Part shown: in pieces, positions 25,357 through 34,818 of the stretch
Layout of the letters: every line of letters starts with the position of its first letter
Numbering within the stretch: the first letter of the stretch is position 1
From: Actinomycetes bacterium
GTDB taxonomy: Bacteria; Actinomycetota; Thermoleophilia; Gaiellales; Gaiellaceae
DNA length: 44,027 bases
Assembly: GCA_025964395.1 (NCBI GenBank)
Contig: JAOPYY010000037.1
Coordinates: forward strand, 1-44,027
Direction: 5' to 3'
The notes under the pieces: model-generated
Told to the model about the DNA's origin: nothing
Seen by the model: only the letters and a program-made list of their open reading frames with translations
The model's database searches: none
Position numbers and translations under genes: made by a program

Positions 25357-27399
25357 TTGGGTCATTTGCGGGTCGCGATGGACATCGGTGGGACGTTCAC
25401 AGACCTCGTCGCCTTCGACGAGCGGGACGGCTCGTACGTCACCCGGAAGGTCTCGACGACGCCGGCCGATCTGACCGAGGGCGTCCTCGAGGGTCTCGAC
25501 CAGCTCCTCGACTCGGCCGACGACATCTCGTTCATCGTCCACGGGACGACCCAGGGACTGAACGCCTTCCTGCAGCGCCGGGGCGAGCGCGTCCTGCTGC
25601 TCGCGACCCGCGGCGCGCGCGACGTCTACCACATCGCCCGCGGAGCCCGTCACGAGCTCTACGACTTGCACTATCGGAAGCCGCAGCCGCTCGTTCGGCG
25701 CCGCGACACGATCGCGATCACCGGCCGGCTCGACTACCGCGGCGAAGAAGTCGAGCCGTTGAGCGAGGCTGAGCTCCGCGCGGCCGCCGGGCAAGCGCGC
25801 GACGAGGGCATCAAGGCCTTCGCCGTCGCCTTTCTCTTCAGCTATCTCAACCCGGTGCATGAGCTCGAGGCCGAGCGGATCATCCTCGAGGAGTTTCCGG
25901 AAGCATCGGTTTCCCTCTCGCATCGCGCCGCCCGTGAATGGCGCGAGTACGAGCGGACATCATCGACCGTTCTGAACGCGTACATCGCTCCGGTCGTCGA
26001 GCGCTACCTCGACCGGCTACAGCGCTCGATGACCGAGCGCGGCCTGACCGTGCCGCTGCACGTGATGCAGTCGAGTGGCGGGATCCTCACCGCCCAGACC
26101 GCGAGGGAGCAGCCGATTCAGACGCTGCTGTCGGGGCCTGCCGGCGGAGCGATGGGCGGCGCCGCGGTGGCGGAGATCCTCAGCAGACCGAATCTGCTCT
26201 GCGTCGACATGGGTGGCACGAGCTTCGACATGAGCCTGATCGTGGATGGCCAGCCGGACACAGTTCAAGAGACGGAGCTGGAGGGTCTGCCGCTGCTGAT
26301 GCCGATCGTCAAGATCCACACGATCGGGGCCGGCGGCGGCTCGCTCGCCTACCTCGAGGCGGGTGGCCTGCGGGTCGGGCCTGAAAGCGCCGGGGCACAG
26401 CCGGGGCCGGCCTGTTATCGACGCGGCGGTACCCAGCCGACCGTGACCGACGCGAACCTGGTGCTAGGGCGCATCGACCCCGCTTTCTTCCTGGGCGGTG
26501 CCATGCAGCTCGACGTGGAGGCTGCGCACGCAGCGGTCGCATCGCTCGCAGCGAAGCTCGGCATGGAACCGCTCGAGCTCGCCGAGGGCATCCTCGACGT
26601 CGTCAACGCCAAGATGGCGCAGGCGATCCGCACGATCACCGTCGAGCAGGGGATCGCGCCGGCCGACTTCGCGATCGTCGCATTCGGGGGCGCGGGCGCG
26701 ATGCACGCGGCCTTCCTCGCCGAGGAGCTCGAGATCCCCGAGGTCATCGTCCCGGTCTTCCCCGGCTCGTTCTCGGCGTGGGGGATGCTGCGCACGAAGC
26801 TGCGCCACGATTTCACGACGCCGTATTACAAGGCGGCGACCGAAGCTGATCGCGCGGAGATGAAGAGGCTGCTCGACGAGCTCGCAGACGAGGGCCGCCG
26901 AGCGCTCCGCAGCGAGGGAGTCGCAGAGGACAAGGTCGAGGTGACCTCGCTCGTGGACATGCGCTACGTGGCGCAGGAGTTCTCGCTCCCGGTGCCTCTC
27001 GATTCGTCCGAGCTCGACGACCCCAACTTCGCAGCCATCGTGGCCGAGCGATTCCACCAGGCCTACGACGCGCGCTACGGGCACGCGAATCCGTCCGCCC
27101 CGGTCGAGTTCGTCAGCGTGCGCGCGACGACCTACGGCGATCTCGGCCGCGCGGAGGCCAAGCGGCTGAACGGCGCGCAGCCCGACAGCCACGACGCGTC
27201 GTCCCGCAAGGTGATCTTTGCTCGTGCCGAGCACGAGGCAGCGGTGGCGGTGCGCGACAGCCTCGCCCCGGGCGCGAGTCTCGCCGGCCCGGCGATCGTC
27301 GAAGAGCCGACCGCCACGACAGTGGTGCCGCCCGGTTGGGTCGCCACCGTCGACGAGCACGGATTCCTCGTCCTCCGCAACCAGAAGGACCGCAGATGA
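25357..27399 (+). CDS. hyuA: hydantoinase/5-oxoprolinase subunit A (copy 1)
   Basis: 680 residues; TTG start with GGGAGG 5 bases upstream. Actin-like ATPase fold: phosphate loops DIGGTFTD (about 10-17) and CVDMGGTSFDMS, plus EWREYERTSSTVLNAY, LSGPAGG and IGAGGGS, the standard HyuA/OplA motifs. With HyuB it performs ATP-dependent opening of cyclic amides such as 5-oxoproline, N-methylhydantoin or related lactams; which one cannot be read from the sequence. The stop overlaps the hyuB start by four bases (ATGA), so a complex made in equal amounts is expected. First gene of a 16.7-kb plus-strand run. Confidence 0.93.
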   Translation: MGHLRVAMDIGGTFTDLVAFDERDGSYVTRKVSTTPADLTEGVLEGLDQLLDSADDISFIVHGTTQGLNAFLQRRGERVLLLATRGARDVYHIARGARHELYDLHYRKPQPLVRRRDTIAITGRLDYRGEEVEPLSEAELRAAAGQARDEGIKAFAVAFLFSYLNPVHELEAERIILEEFPEASVSLSHRAAREWREYERTSSTVLNAYIAPVVERYLDRLQRSMTERGLTVPLHVMQSSGGILTAQTAREQPIQTLLSGPAGGAMGGAAVAEILSRPNLLCVDMGGTSFDMSLIVDGQPDTVQETELEGLPLLMPIVKIHTIGAGGGSLAYLEAGGLRVGPESAGAQPGPACYRRGGTQPTVTDANLVLGRIDPAFFLGGAMQLDVEAAHAAVASLAAKLGMEPLELAEGILDVVNAKMAQAIRTITVEQGIAPADFAIVAFGGAGAMHAAFLAEELEIPEVIVPVFPGSFSAWGMLRTKLRHDFTTPYYKAATEADRAEMKRLLDELADEGRRALRSEGVAEDKVEVTSLVDMRYVAQEFSLPVPLDSSELDDPNFAAIVAERFHQAYDARYGHANPSAPVEFVSVRATTYGDLGRAEAKRLNGAQPDSHDASSRKVIFARAEHEAAVAVRDSLAPGASLAGPAIVEEPTATTVVPPGWVATVDEHGFLVLRNQKDRR

Positions 27400-29090
27400 C
27401 CGTCACGCACGATCCCGCCTCCACGCAGGTCGACCCGATCACGACGGAGATCATCAGAAATGCCTTTCTCTCCGCCGCCGAGGAGATGAACGCGACGCTG
27501 ATCCGGTCGGCGTACAACGCGATCATCTACGAGGCCAAGGACTGCTCGGTCGCGTTGCTCGACGAGAACAAGCGCGCGCTCGGCCAGTCGGCCGGCCTTC
27601 CGATCTTCCTCGGCAACCTGGAGATCTGCATCCAGCTGACCGAGGACGCCTTCGGCGCCGAGGTCTGGGCTCCGGGAGACGTCTGGATCATGAACGACTC
27701 GTACATGACCGGCACCCACCTGGGCGACGTCACCATCTTCGCGCCGATCTACTACGGCGAGGAGCTTGTCGGCTTCTCGGCCTCGCGCGCGCACTGGCTC
27801 GACATCGGCGCGAAGGACCTGCCCGCACCGACGGACTCGACCGAGATCTACCAGGAGGGCATCCGCCTCGGGCCGACGAAGGTCATGGAGGGCTGGAAGC
27901 TCCGCGACGACATCGTCGACATCCTGCAGCGGAACTCCCGCTTCCCGTACACGCTCGTCGGGGACCTGCACGCTCAGATTGCGGTCGCCCGCACCGGCGA
28001 GCGCCGCCTCAGCGCGATCATCGACCGTTACGGCCTCGAGACGATGCGTCAGGCCCGCGACGAGATCTTTGCGCAGAGCGAGGCGCTCGACCGCGCGGCG
28101 GTCGCCGCGATCGCCGACGGCGTCTACGAGGCTGAGGGCTCCCTCGACAACGACGGCGTCACCGACGACGAGTTCTGGGTGCGCATGAAGATCACCGTCG
28201 ACGGCGACCGCATGCTCGTCGACCTGAGCGAGTCGAGCGGTCCGGCCCGGGGCGCGATCAATTGCGGCGAAGCCCAGGCGATCTCCGCCTGCCGCGTCGC
28301 GTTCAAGCGGCTCGTCAACCCCGACCGGCCGGTCACGGGCGGCACGTTCGTCCCGCTGGACGTGAAGGTGCGGAAAGGCTCCTTGCTCGCGGCCGAGGAG
28401 CCGGCCGCCTGCCAGTGGTACTTCAGCCCGCTCGGCCTCCTGATCGACCTGTTCGCCAAAGCACTCGCTCCGGTCATGCCCGAGGTGGTCGCCGCGGCGC
28501 ACCACGGCGACTCGATGGTCAACTACATCACCGGGCTGCGCGACCGCAACGGAAACCTGTTCGTCAACGTCGACTGCCTGGTCGGCGGGTGGGGCGGCTG
28601 GCAAGGCTCCGACGGCGAGAGCTGCCTGATCAACAACGTCAACGGGTCGATCAACGACTTCCCGATCGAGATCGTCGAGTCGCGGTATCCGTTGCGCGTC
28701 CGCGAGTACGCCGTTCGTACGGACTCGGCAGGCGCGGGCAAGTGGCGCGGCGGGTGCGGAACGATCCGCGAGTTCGAGATCGAATCCGAGGACGTCTGGA
28801 TCAGCCTCTGGTATGAGCGGTCGAAGACGCCGGCTTGGGGTCTGTTCGGCGGCGAGTCCGGAAAGCCGCCGGTGGTCGAGATCAACCCAGGCAGCGCGGA
28901 TGTACGGCAGATGCTGAAGGTGAACCGTCTGCCGCTCAAGTCCGGCGACATCGTCCGCTGCCAGTCGGGCGGCGGAGGGGGGTACGGCGACGCGCGGGAG
29001 CGAGACCACGACTTGGTCGCGCTCGACATCGAAGAGGGGTTCATCACGCTTGACCAGGCCCGAGCCAGCTACGGCTACGAGCCGTCGTGA
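27396..29090 (+). CDS. hyuB: hydantoinase/5-oxoprolinase subunit B (copy 1)
   Basis: 564 residues from the ATG that overlaps the hyuA stop. Family motifs: ITTEIIRNAFLSAAEEMNAT near the start, NDSYMTGTHLGDVTIF (about 110), ASRAHWLDIG (about 130), and a Gly-rich end SGGGGGYGDARERD typical of HyuB, which ends near the usual length. It is the catalytic partner that carries out hydrolysis of the phosphorylated lactam. A perfect hairpin follows before the binding-protein gene. Confidence 0.93.
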   Translation: MTVTHDPASTQVDPITTEIIRNAFLSAAEEMNATLIRSAYNAIIYEAKDCSVALLDENKRALGQSAGLPIFLGNLEICIQLTEDAFGAEVWAPGDVWIMNDSYMTGTHLGDVTIFAPIYYGEELVGFSASRAHWLDIGAKDLPAPTDSTEIYQEGIRLGPTKVMEGWKLRDDIVDILQRNSRFPYTLVGDLHAQIAVARTGERRLSAIIDRYGLETMRQARDEIFAQSEALDRAAVAAIADGVYEAEGSLDNDGVTDDEFWVRMKITVDGDRMLVDLSESSGPARGAINCGEAQAISACRVAFKRLVNPDRPVTGGTFVPLDVKVRKGSLLAAEEPAACQWYFSPLGLLIDLFAKALAPVMPEVVAAAHHGDSMVNYITGLRDRNGNLFVNVDCLVGGWGGWQGSDGESCLINNVNGSINDFPIEIVESRYPLRVREYAVRTDSAGAGKWRGGCGTIREFEIESEDVWISLWYERSKTPAWGLFGGESGKPPVVEINPGSADVRQMLKVNRLPLKSGDIVRCQSGGGGGYGDARERDHDLVALDIEEGFITLDQARASYGYEPS

Positions 29091-29108
29091 ACGCACGGTC
29101 TCGTCCAG

Positions 29109-29128
29109 TGCCGCACGGTCGTGCGGCA
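29109..29128 (+). terminator. intra-operon hairpin
   Basis: Perfect 8-bp stem TGCCGCAC / GTGCGGCA with GGTC loop, 18 bases after the hyuB stop and 45 before the next start. No T-tract. It may be a partial terminator or an mRNA-processing/stability element that sets hyuB and binding-protein levels apart. Confidence 0.45.
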
Positions 29129-29173
29129 GGAAGTGCAATGTCATATCTGACCAAAAAGAGGACAGGTGAGAAC

Positions 29174-30178
29174 ATGAGTAGGACGCTGAGGCTCTCCGCC
29201 GCTGCGCTCGCCGTGATCGCGCTCGGATCTATAACCGTTGCCGCCACGGCCGCCCCCGACAAGAAGGCTGCGACCTACAACGTCGCCTTCGTCAGCAGCA
29301 TCTCGAACACGTTCACAGCCGCGATCTACAACGGCTTCAAGGATGCAGCGAAGGGCAAGCCCGTCAAGGTGACGATGTTCGACGTGGGCGTCGACCCGCA
29401 GAAGGAATACAGCACGATCCAGGACATCGTCGCCCAGAAGCAGTATCAGGGCATCGCGATGCTGCCGCTCGATCCGGTCTCCGTGATCCCGGCGGTGAAG
29501 GCAGCGATCAAGGCGGGCGTCAAGGTCGTCACCTTCAACAACCCGCTCGGCCCGGACCTGAACACGCTCCGGCCGCAGGTGCCCGGCCAGACAGCCGTCG
29601 TGATGGACGCGACGCAGTTCCAGCGTGGGATCTGGATGGGGCAGATGGCAGTGGATGCCTGCAAGGGCATCAACCCCTGCCAGGTCAGCTACATGCAGGG
29701 CCTCGCCGGCATCGCGGGCGAGACGGCGCTGCGCAACGGGTTCCGCAAGGGCATCGCGGGTCACAGCAGCGTGAAGTACGTCGGCAACCGCGCTGCGGGT
29801 GGTTACACGCCGCAGCAGGGCCAGACGGCAACCCAGGACCTGCTCCAGGCGATCCCGGGCCTCAACGTCCTGGCATCGAGCGACCAGATCGTCCGGGGCG
29901 CCTACCTTGCCTCGCAGTCCGCCGGCAAGACGAAGCAGCTGAAGCTGATCGGGCTCGGCGGAAGCTCGTCGGGCGTGGCTGCGACGCGTAGCGGTCAGTG
30001 GTACGGAACCGTCGTCACGCTCCCGTACGACATCGGGGTGCAGTCGCTCAACGTGCTGGTTCGCGGGATCAAGACCGGCGTGAAGGGCCTTGCGATCAAC
30101 GTGACCACAGCTACCGGCACGAACCCGAAGCTCACCAAGAAGAACGCGGCGTCGTTCAAGCCGCAGTGGACAGGCTAG
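29174..30178 (+). CDS. ABC transporter substrate-binding protein (RbsB-type)
   Basis: 334 residues from the ATG with AGGTGAG upstream. Signal peptide MSRTLRLSAAALAVIALGSI ending near AATAA-PDKK, with no lipobox Cys, so secreted rather than a lipoprotein by this reading. The mature part is a periplasmic-binding fold type I (YNVAFVSSISNTFTAAIYNG; AMLPLDPVSVIPAVKAAIKA). This class usually binds sugars but also other small polar molecules; the neighbours suggest a lactam, amino-acid or peptide-derived ligand. Works with the permease and double-NBD ATPase downstream. Confidence 0.9.
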   Translation: MSRTLRLSAAALAVIALGSITVAATAAPDKKAATYNVAFVSSISNTFTAAIYNGFKDAAKGKPVKVTMFDVGVDPQKEYSTIQDIVAQKQYQGIAMLPLDPVSVIPAVKAAIKAGVKVVTFNNPLGPDLNTLRPQVPGQTAVVMDATQFQRGIWMGQMAVDACKGINPCQVSYMQGLAGIAGETALRNGFRKGIAGHSSVKYVGNRAAGGYTPQQGQTATQDLLQAIPGLNVLASSDQIVRGAYLASQSAGKTKQLKLIGLGGSSSGVAATRSGQWYGTVVTLPYDIGVQSLNVLVRGIKTGVKGLAINVTTATGTNPKLTKKNAASFKPQWTG

Positions 30179-30228
30179 AGGACGTCTCGATCCGATCGCT
30201 CGGCTGAAAGCCGACTGATCAACGAGCC

Positions 30229-30260
30229 CCACACGCTCGCCTGGGGGCGGGCGTGTGTGG
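30229..30260 (+). terminator. hairpin after binding-protein gene
   Basis: Arms CCACACGC and GCGTGTGTGG pair over 8 bp (one G-T) around a GC-rich loop, about 50 bases after the binding-protein stop and 59 before the permease. Such hairpins commonly let binding-protein mRNA accumulate above permease mRNA. Confidence 0.45.
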
Positions 30261-30318
30261 TTCGTGTTCGACCAACGCAAACCGAAATCGCACGTGTCGC
30301 CTTGGGGGTAATCGCAGA

Positions 30319-31326
30319 GTGAACGAGGTTACGCAGAGTCCGCAAGGAGAGCTCGCGCTTGCGCCTCAGGGACGCCTGGCGGGATTGTTCCCCCGCAAGC
30401 TCGGGATCTCCGTCGTGCGTGAGTACGGCATCGTCGCGAGCTTCATCGCGGTCTTCCTGATCCTCGCCTTCTCGAGCAACGTCTTCCTGACGAAGACGAA
30501 CGTGTTGAACATGCTCGATCAGACCGCGCCGACGGGAATCATGGCCGTCGGCGGGACGCTCGTCTTCATCGCCGGCGGCTTCGACCTTTCGATCGGCGCC
30601 GTCTTCGCGATCTCGGGTGTGCTCGCGGCGAAAGCGGCGCCGTCGCTCGGACCGTCCCTGTCCTTGGCTCTCGGCGCTCTCGTCGGACTCGGTTTCGGGG
30701 TCTTGAACGGCCTGCTCGTGACGATCGGCCGCATCAATGCGTTCATCGCCACGCTCAGCACGCAGCTCGTCATCCGCGGGCTCGCCGTCGCGATCACCAG
30801 CGGCTACCTGATCGTCGTCACCAACCCGGGCTTCTCTCACTTCGGCCAGGGCCGGGCGCTCGGAGTCACCTACGGGCCGTGGGTCTGGTTGATCTTCGCC
30901 CTCTGCGCCGGTGTGATGCTCTCGCGCACGAGCCTTGGCCGCTTCATCTACGCGAGCGGTGGAAACCAGGAGGCTGCGCGCCTCTCGGGCGTGCGCGTCC
31001 CACTTGTCCGCGCTATCACCTTTGCCATCTCCGGCTTTTCGGCGTCGCTCGCCGGCGTGTTGATCGCCTCTCGGGTGTCGACGGGCCAGGCCGACGCCGG
31101 GACCGGAATCGAGTTCACGGTCATCGCCGGCATCGTCATCGGCGGCGTGAGCATCTTCGGCGGCGAAGGCGCAATCTGGCGCAGTGTTCTCGGCGTCCTG
31201 TTGCTCACGATGATCGGCAACGGCTTCAACCTGCTGGGGATCAACCCCATCTACTCGCAGGTCTTTCAGGGGGGAATCATCCTGCTCGCAGTCGCGGTCG
31301 ACTCGTGGTCACGGCGTTCCACCTGA
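30319..31326 (+). CDS. ABC transporter permease (RbsC-type)
   Basis: 335 residues; GTG start chosen over an in-frame upstream GTG because the family begins here. BPD_transp_2 family with about nine hydrophobic segments, FDLSIGAVFAISG near residue 97 and the cytoplasmic coupling loop GGNQEAARLSGVRV. Forms the membrane pore with the ATPase at 32343. A single permease gene implies a homodimer, as in Rbs-type importers. No ribosome binding site better than a GGGGG run 10 bases upstream. Confidence 0.9.
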   Translation: MNEVTQSPQGELALAPQGRLAGLFPRKLGISVVREYGIVASFIAVFLILAFSSNVFLTKTNVLNMLDQTAPTGIMAVGGTLVFIAGGFDLSIGAVFAISGVLAAKAAPSLGPSLSLALGALVGLGFGVLNGLLVTIGRINAFIATLSTQLVIRGLAVAITSGYLIVVTNPGFSHFGQGRALGVTYGPWVWLIFALCAGVMLSRTSLGRFIYASGGNQEAARLSGVRVPLVRAITFAISGFSASLAGVLIASRVSTGQADAGTGIEFTVIAGIVIGGVSIFGGEGAIWRSVLGVLLLTMIGNGFNLLGINPIYSQVFQGGIILLAVAVDSWSRRST

Positions 31327-31371
31327 TCTTTCGCATCGTCCACTTTTCCCAACACTGGAGTTCATAGCGAC

Positions 31372-32346
31372 ATGACTACGCAGACCTCGGAGCCGAGCAC
31401 GCCGACCCTTGCGGACTGGAACCGCGAGCTCGAGCCATTCGAGAACCTCGACCGTCTCACCACCGTCGAGATGCGAACACAGGGCATCCCCAAGGGGATC
31501 GTCCGCCACCTTTACGCGGCGGCACGCGGCAACGAGCCGCTGTCGTACGTCCTTGCCGAGGCGTTGCTCGCGCGTTCCGGCGGCAGAGTCGCGGTGTTCA
31601 CCGGGATCGTCATCCCTCAGCATCTGCCCAAGGGCGAGATCGACGGGCCGATCGGATCGTGTGTGCTTGCCCAGACGCTCGAGAAGCTCGGCTCCCCGGT
31701 CGACGTGATCGTCCCGGTCGAGATGGTCGACGTTGTCGAGGCGATCAAGCGCGCGCTCGACGGGTCGTTCGAGGTCCGGCACGAGGCGCGGGCGGTCGAC
31801 GAGTACGAGGCGGTCATCACGATCGAGAAGCTCGGCCGCAACCGGGCCGGCGCAACCCACACCATCCTCGGCTCGCCCGTCGAGCAGGACTTCAACGCCG
31901 ACGACTTCGTCGATCAGCTCAACGCCTCCGGGCGCCTGACCGTCGGCATCGGTGACGGCGGCAACGAGGTCGGCTTCGGGGGAATCTACGACCAGGCCCG
32001 TGAGCTCGTGCCGCGCGGGCGCGATTGTGGCTGCCCCTGCGGCGACGGCATCATCACCGCGACGGCCACGCAGCTTCTCTTCCCGGCTGCCGTCTCGAAC
32101 TTCGGCGCGTACGCGGTCGTCGCCGCGCTGGCGCTGCTCGCGGAACGGCCGGAGCTCGCGCCTTCGCCGGACGCTGTCAGCAGCGCGATCGACGCGGCTG
32201 TGCGCAAGGGCTGCATCGACGGCGGCACGTTCGTCCCGCATGTGCTGGCCGACGACGGGATCCCGCTCGAGGGCATCAAGGCCGTGGTCGGTGTGATGCG
32301 CACGATCGTTGAACAGTCCTTCCGGACCACGCCGCGCAGCGAGTGA
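31372..32346 (+). CDS. DUF4392, D-glutamate cyclase-like protein
   Basis: 324 residues. Resembles the DUF4392 domain, the family of the mammalian mitochondrial enzyme that converts D-glutamate to 5-oxo-D-proline. Conserved features seen are EKLGRNRAGATHT (about 152), VGIGDGGNEVGFG (about 190) and a Cys-rich CGCPCGD (about 217). Sitting between two transporter genes and near two 5-oxoprolinase-type pairs, it would supply or share the same 5-oxoproline pool; this is inference. The start is ATG with GGAG 11 bases upstream, and the stop overlaps the ATPase gene (GTGA). Confidence 0.75.
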   Translation: MTTQTSEPSTPTLADWNRELEPFENLDRLTTVEMRTQGIPKGIVRHLYAAARGNEPLSYVLAEALLARSGGRVAVFTGIVIPQHLPKGEIDGPIGSCVLAQTLEKLGSPVDVIVPVEMVDVVEAIKRALDGSFEVRHEARAVDEYEAVITIEKLGRNRAGATHTILGSPVEQDFNADDFVDQLNASGRLTVGIGDGGNEVGFGGIYDQARELVPRGRDCGCPCGDGIITATATQLLFPAAVSNFGAYAVVAALALLAERPELAPSPDAVSSAIDAAVRKGCIDGGTFVPHVLADDGIPLEGIKAVVGVMRTIVEQSFRTTPRSE

Positions 32347-33887
32347 GCCCGGGGGCCCCAGTGTCCGCTCGTCCGCGTCGGATCGAGCTCGACGAGATCG
32401 CCAAGCGCTTCGGTGGTGTGCAGGCCGTGCGCGGCGTCACTCTCGGGTTCGACGAGGCCTCGATCGTCGGCCTCGTCGGCGAGAACGGGGCGGGCAAGTC
32501 GACGCTCGGGAAGATGCTCGCCGGCGTCGTCCACCCCGACTCCGGGCGAATCCTGATCAAGGGCGAGGAGGTGCGGTTCCGCTCGCCGCGGGACGCCCTC
32601 CGCCAGGGCATCGCGGTGATCACGCAGGAGCTGTCGATCATTCCGAAGCGAAGCGCCGTCGAGAACGTCTTCCTCGGCGCCGAGCAGCCGTCGCTCGGCT
32701 TCGTCTCCAAGTCGGCGCTCGCCAAGCGGTACGCCGCCCTGGCCGAGCTGACCGGCTTTGCGATCGAACCGGACACGCTGGCCGGCGAGTTGCGGATCGC
32801 GGAACAGATCCGCATCGAGATCATGCGTGCGCTAGCCCGGGACGCGAGGGTGATCGTGATGGACGAGGTGACAGCCTCGCTGACGTTCGACGAGTCCGAG
32901 CGGCTGTTCGAGATCGTTCGGGCGTTGCGCGAGCGCGGGACGACGGTCATCTACATCTCTCACTTCCTCGACGAAGTCCTTGCGCTCGTCGACGACGTGC
33001 ACGTAATGCGCGACGGCGCTCTCGTGAAGAGCTCGACTGCGAGTGCGGAGACGCCGCAGAGCCTGGTCAACGCCATGGTCGGCCGCTCCTTCGACATGAC
33101 ATTGCCTCCCAAGCAGCTGCCGCCCGCCGACGCACCGGTGGTGTTCGCGGCGCGCAACATCACTCGGCGCGGGATCGTCAACGACGTCTCGGTCTCTGTC
33201 CGGGCGGGGGAGATCGTCGGCATCGCCGGCCTGATCGGGAGCGGCCGCAGCGAGTTCGTGCGGGCCGTCTTCGGCGCCGACAAGCGCGACGCCGGCATCA
33301 TCGAGCTGCTCGGGAAGCCCGTCAAGGTGAAGTCGCCGGGCGATGCCGTGCGCGCCGGGATCGCGATGGTCCCGGAGTCGCGCAAGGACGACGGACTGAT
33401 GATGCGACGGTCGATCGTCGAGAACGTGACGCTGCCGCACATCGGCAGCTTCACCCGCGCCGGGTTCCTGGACAAGCGCGACGAGGGAACCAAAGTCGCC
33501 GAGATCACCGAGAGGCTGGATCTCCGCGCGTCATCGGTTCGCGCGCCGGTGGGTGCGCTGTCGGGCGGCAACCAGCAGAAGGTCCTGTTCGCCAAGTGGC
33601 TTCTGCGCGCTCCGAAGGTGCTGATCGCAGACGAGCCGACCCGCGGAGTCGACGTGGCCGCGAAGCTGCAGATCTACGAGCTCATCGCCGACCTTGCGCA
33701 GCAGGGCCTCGGCGTCCTGCTGATCTCTTCCGAGCTCGAGGAGGTGATCGGCTTGTCGCACCGCGTGCTCGTGATGCGCGACGGTCGCATCGTTGCCGAG
33801 TTCGCCGGCGACCAGCTCGACCGCCAACACGTCATGCAGGCCGCGTTCGGTGCTCAGGTAGAGCCCGCGCCGGAGCTCGTCGCCTAG
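32343..33887 (+). CDS. sugar-type ABC transporter ATPase with two nucleotide-binding domains
   Basis: 514 residues, RbsA/MglA layout. NBD1 has Walker A GENGAGKST (about 46), Q-loop VITQELS and Walker B VIVMDEVTAS. NBD2 has the family's usual altered Walker A GLIGSGRSE (about 296), signature LSGGNQQK (about 405) and ADEPTRGVD. NBD1 is unusual: its signature region reads LRIAEQIRIE in place of LSGGQQQ-like, and VMDEVTAS has Val where Pro is normal. GTG overlaps the DUF4392 stop; another GTG at 32361 is possible. Powers the importer of 29174 and 30319. Confidence 0.92.
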   Translation: MSPGAPVSARPRRIELDEIAKRFGGVQAVRGVTLGFDEASIVGLVGENGAGKSTLGKMLAGVVHPDSGRILIKGEEVRFRSPRDALRQGIAVITQELSIIPKRSAVENVFLGAEQPSLGFVSKSALAKRYAALAELTGFAIEPDTLAGELRIAEQIRIEIMRALARDARVIVMDEVTASLTFDESERLFEIVRALRERGTTVIYISHFLDEVLALVDDVHVMRDGALVKSSTASAETPQSLVNAMVGRSFDMTLPPKQLPPADAPVVFAARNITRRGIVNDVSVSVRAGEIVGIAGLIGSGRSEFVRAVFGADKRDAGIIELLGKPVKVKSPGDAVRAGIAMVPESRKDDGLMMRRSIVENVTLPHIGSFTRAGFLDKRDEGTKVAEITERLDLRASSVRAPVGALSGGNQQKVLFAKWLLRAPKVLIADEPTRGVDVAAKLQIYELIADLAQQGLGVLLISSELEEVIGLSHRVLVMRDGRIVAEFAGDQLDRQHVMQAAFGAQVEPAPELVA

Positions 33888-33894
33888 CCGGCCG

Positions 33895-34818
33895 ATGGTG
33901 CTCTCGCGTGCGCTGATAGCTCTCTCGGAGAGTGAGAAGGCCGAGCGGCTCGTCCGCCGCGAGTTCTTCGCGCGGTCGGTCGTCAGCCGATTCGTCGCCG
34001 GCGACGGGCTTGCTGATGCGATCGCAGCCGGTGAAGGGCTCCGCCGGGAGGGAATCGGCGCGATCCTCGACCTGCTCGGCGAAGGGACGACCGACGCTGT
34101 CGGCGCCGAGGGCGCGGCCGACGAGTACTGCCGCGCACTCAGGGAGCTCCACACCCGCGGCCTCGACGCGACGATCTCCGTGAAGCTCAGCCAGCTCGGG
34201 CTCAACGTCGACCGCGGGGTCTGCGTGGAGAACCTGCTGCGCGTCTGTGGCCAGGCCCGCGAGAGCGGCAGCTCGGTCGAGCTCGACATGGAGGGCTCCG
34301 CCGACGTCGACGCCTCGTTGGACGTCTACCGGCAGGTGCAGCGCCAGCACCCGGACGTGCGCATTGCGCTGCAGGCCTACCTGCGGCGCACGCCGCAGGA
34401 CGTCGAATCGATCCGGGGCCTGTCGCCGCGCGTGCGCCTCGTCAAAGGAGCTTACGCGGAGGATCCGGCCGTGGCCTTGCAGCATCGCGACGAGATCGAC
34501 GAGCAGTTCGTCTTCCTCGCCGAGTGGCTCGCTCGCTACGGCTCGGCCCCGGCGTTCGGCACCCACGACGAGCGGCTGATCGATCGGATCGTCCCGCTCC
34601 TGCAGCGCGCCGGAGCCGAGGACTACGAGTTCCAGCTGCTCTACGGCGTCCGGTCCGACCTGCAACTGCGCCTCGCGCGTGAGGGCACGAAGGTGCGGGT
34701 CTACATCCCGTACGGCGACGCGTGGTTCCCGTATCTCACTCGTCGACTCGCCGAGCGGCCGTCGAACCTTCGCTTCTTCCTGCGCGCTGCGCTCTCGGCC
34801 CGACGGAACCGCGGATGA
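33895..34818 (+). CDS. proline dehydrogenase
   Basis: 307 residues, the length of single-function ProDH enzymes. The beta/alpha barrel motifs are clear: KLSQLGLNVD (about 97), ELDMEGS, RVRLVKGAYAEDP (about 180), FGTHDERLID, LLYGVRSD (about 248) and YIPYGDAWFPYLTRRLAERP (about 270). It oxidises L-proline (or a related imino acid) to pyrroline-5-carboxylate with FAD, delivering electrons to the membrane. No P5C dehydrogenase is seen in the window. ATG at 33895, with GTG 33898 next to it; the stop overlaps the next start (ATGA). Confidence 0.92.
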   Translation: MVLSRALIALSESEKAERLVRREFFARSVVSRFVAGDGLADAIAAGEGLRREGIGAILDLLGEGTTDAVGAEGAADEYCRALRELHTRGLDATISVKLSQLGLNVDRGVCVENLLRVCGQARESGSSVELDMEGSADVDASLDVYRQVQRQHPDVRIALQAYLRRTPQDVESIRGLSPRVRLVKGAYAEDPAVALQHRDEIDEQFVFLAEWLARYGSAPAFGTHDERLIDRIVPLLQRAGAEDYEFQLLYGVRSDLQLRLAREGTKVRVYIPYGDAWFPYLTRRLAERPSNLRFFLRAALSARRNRG

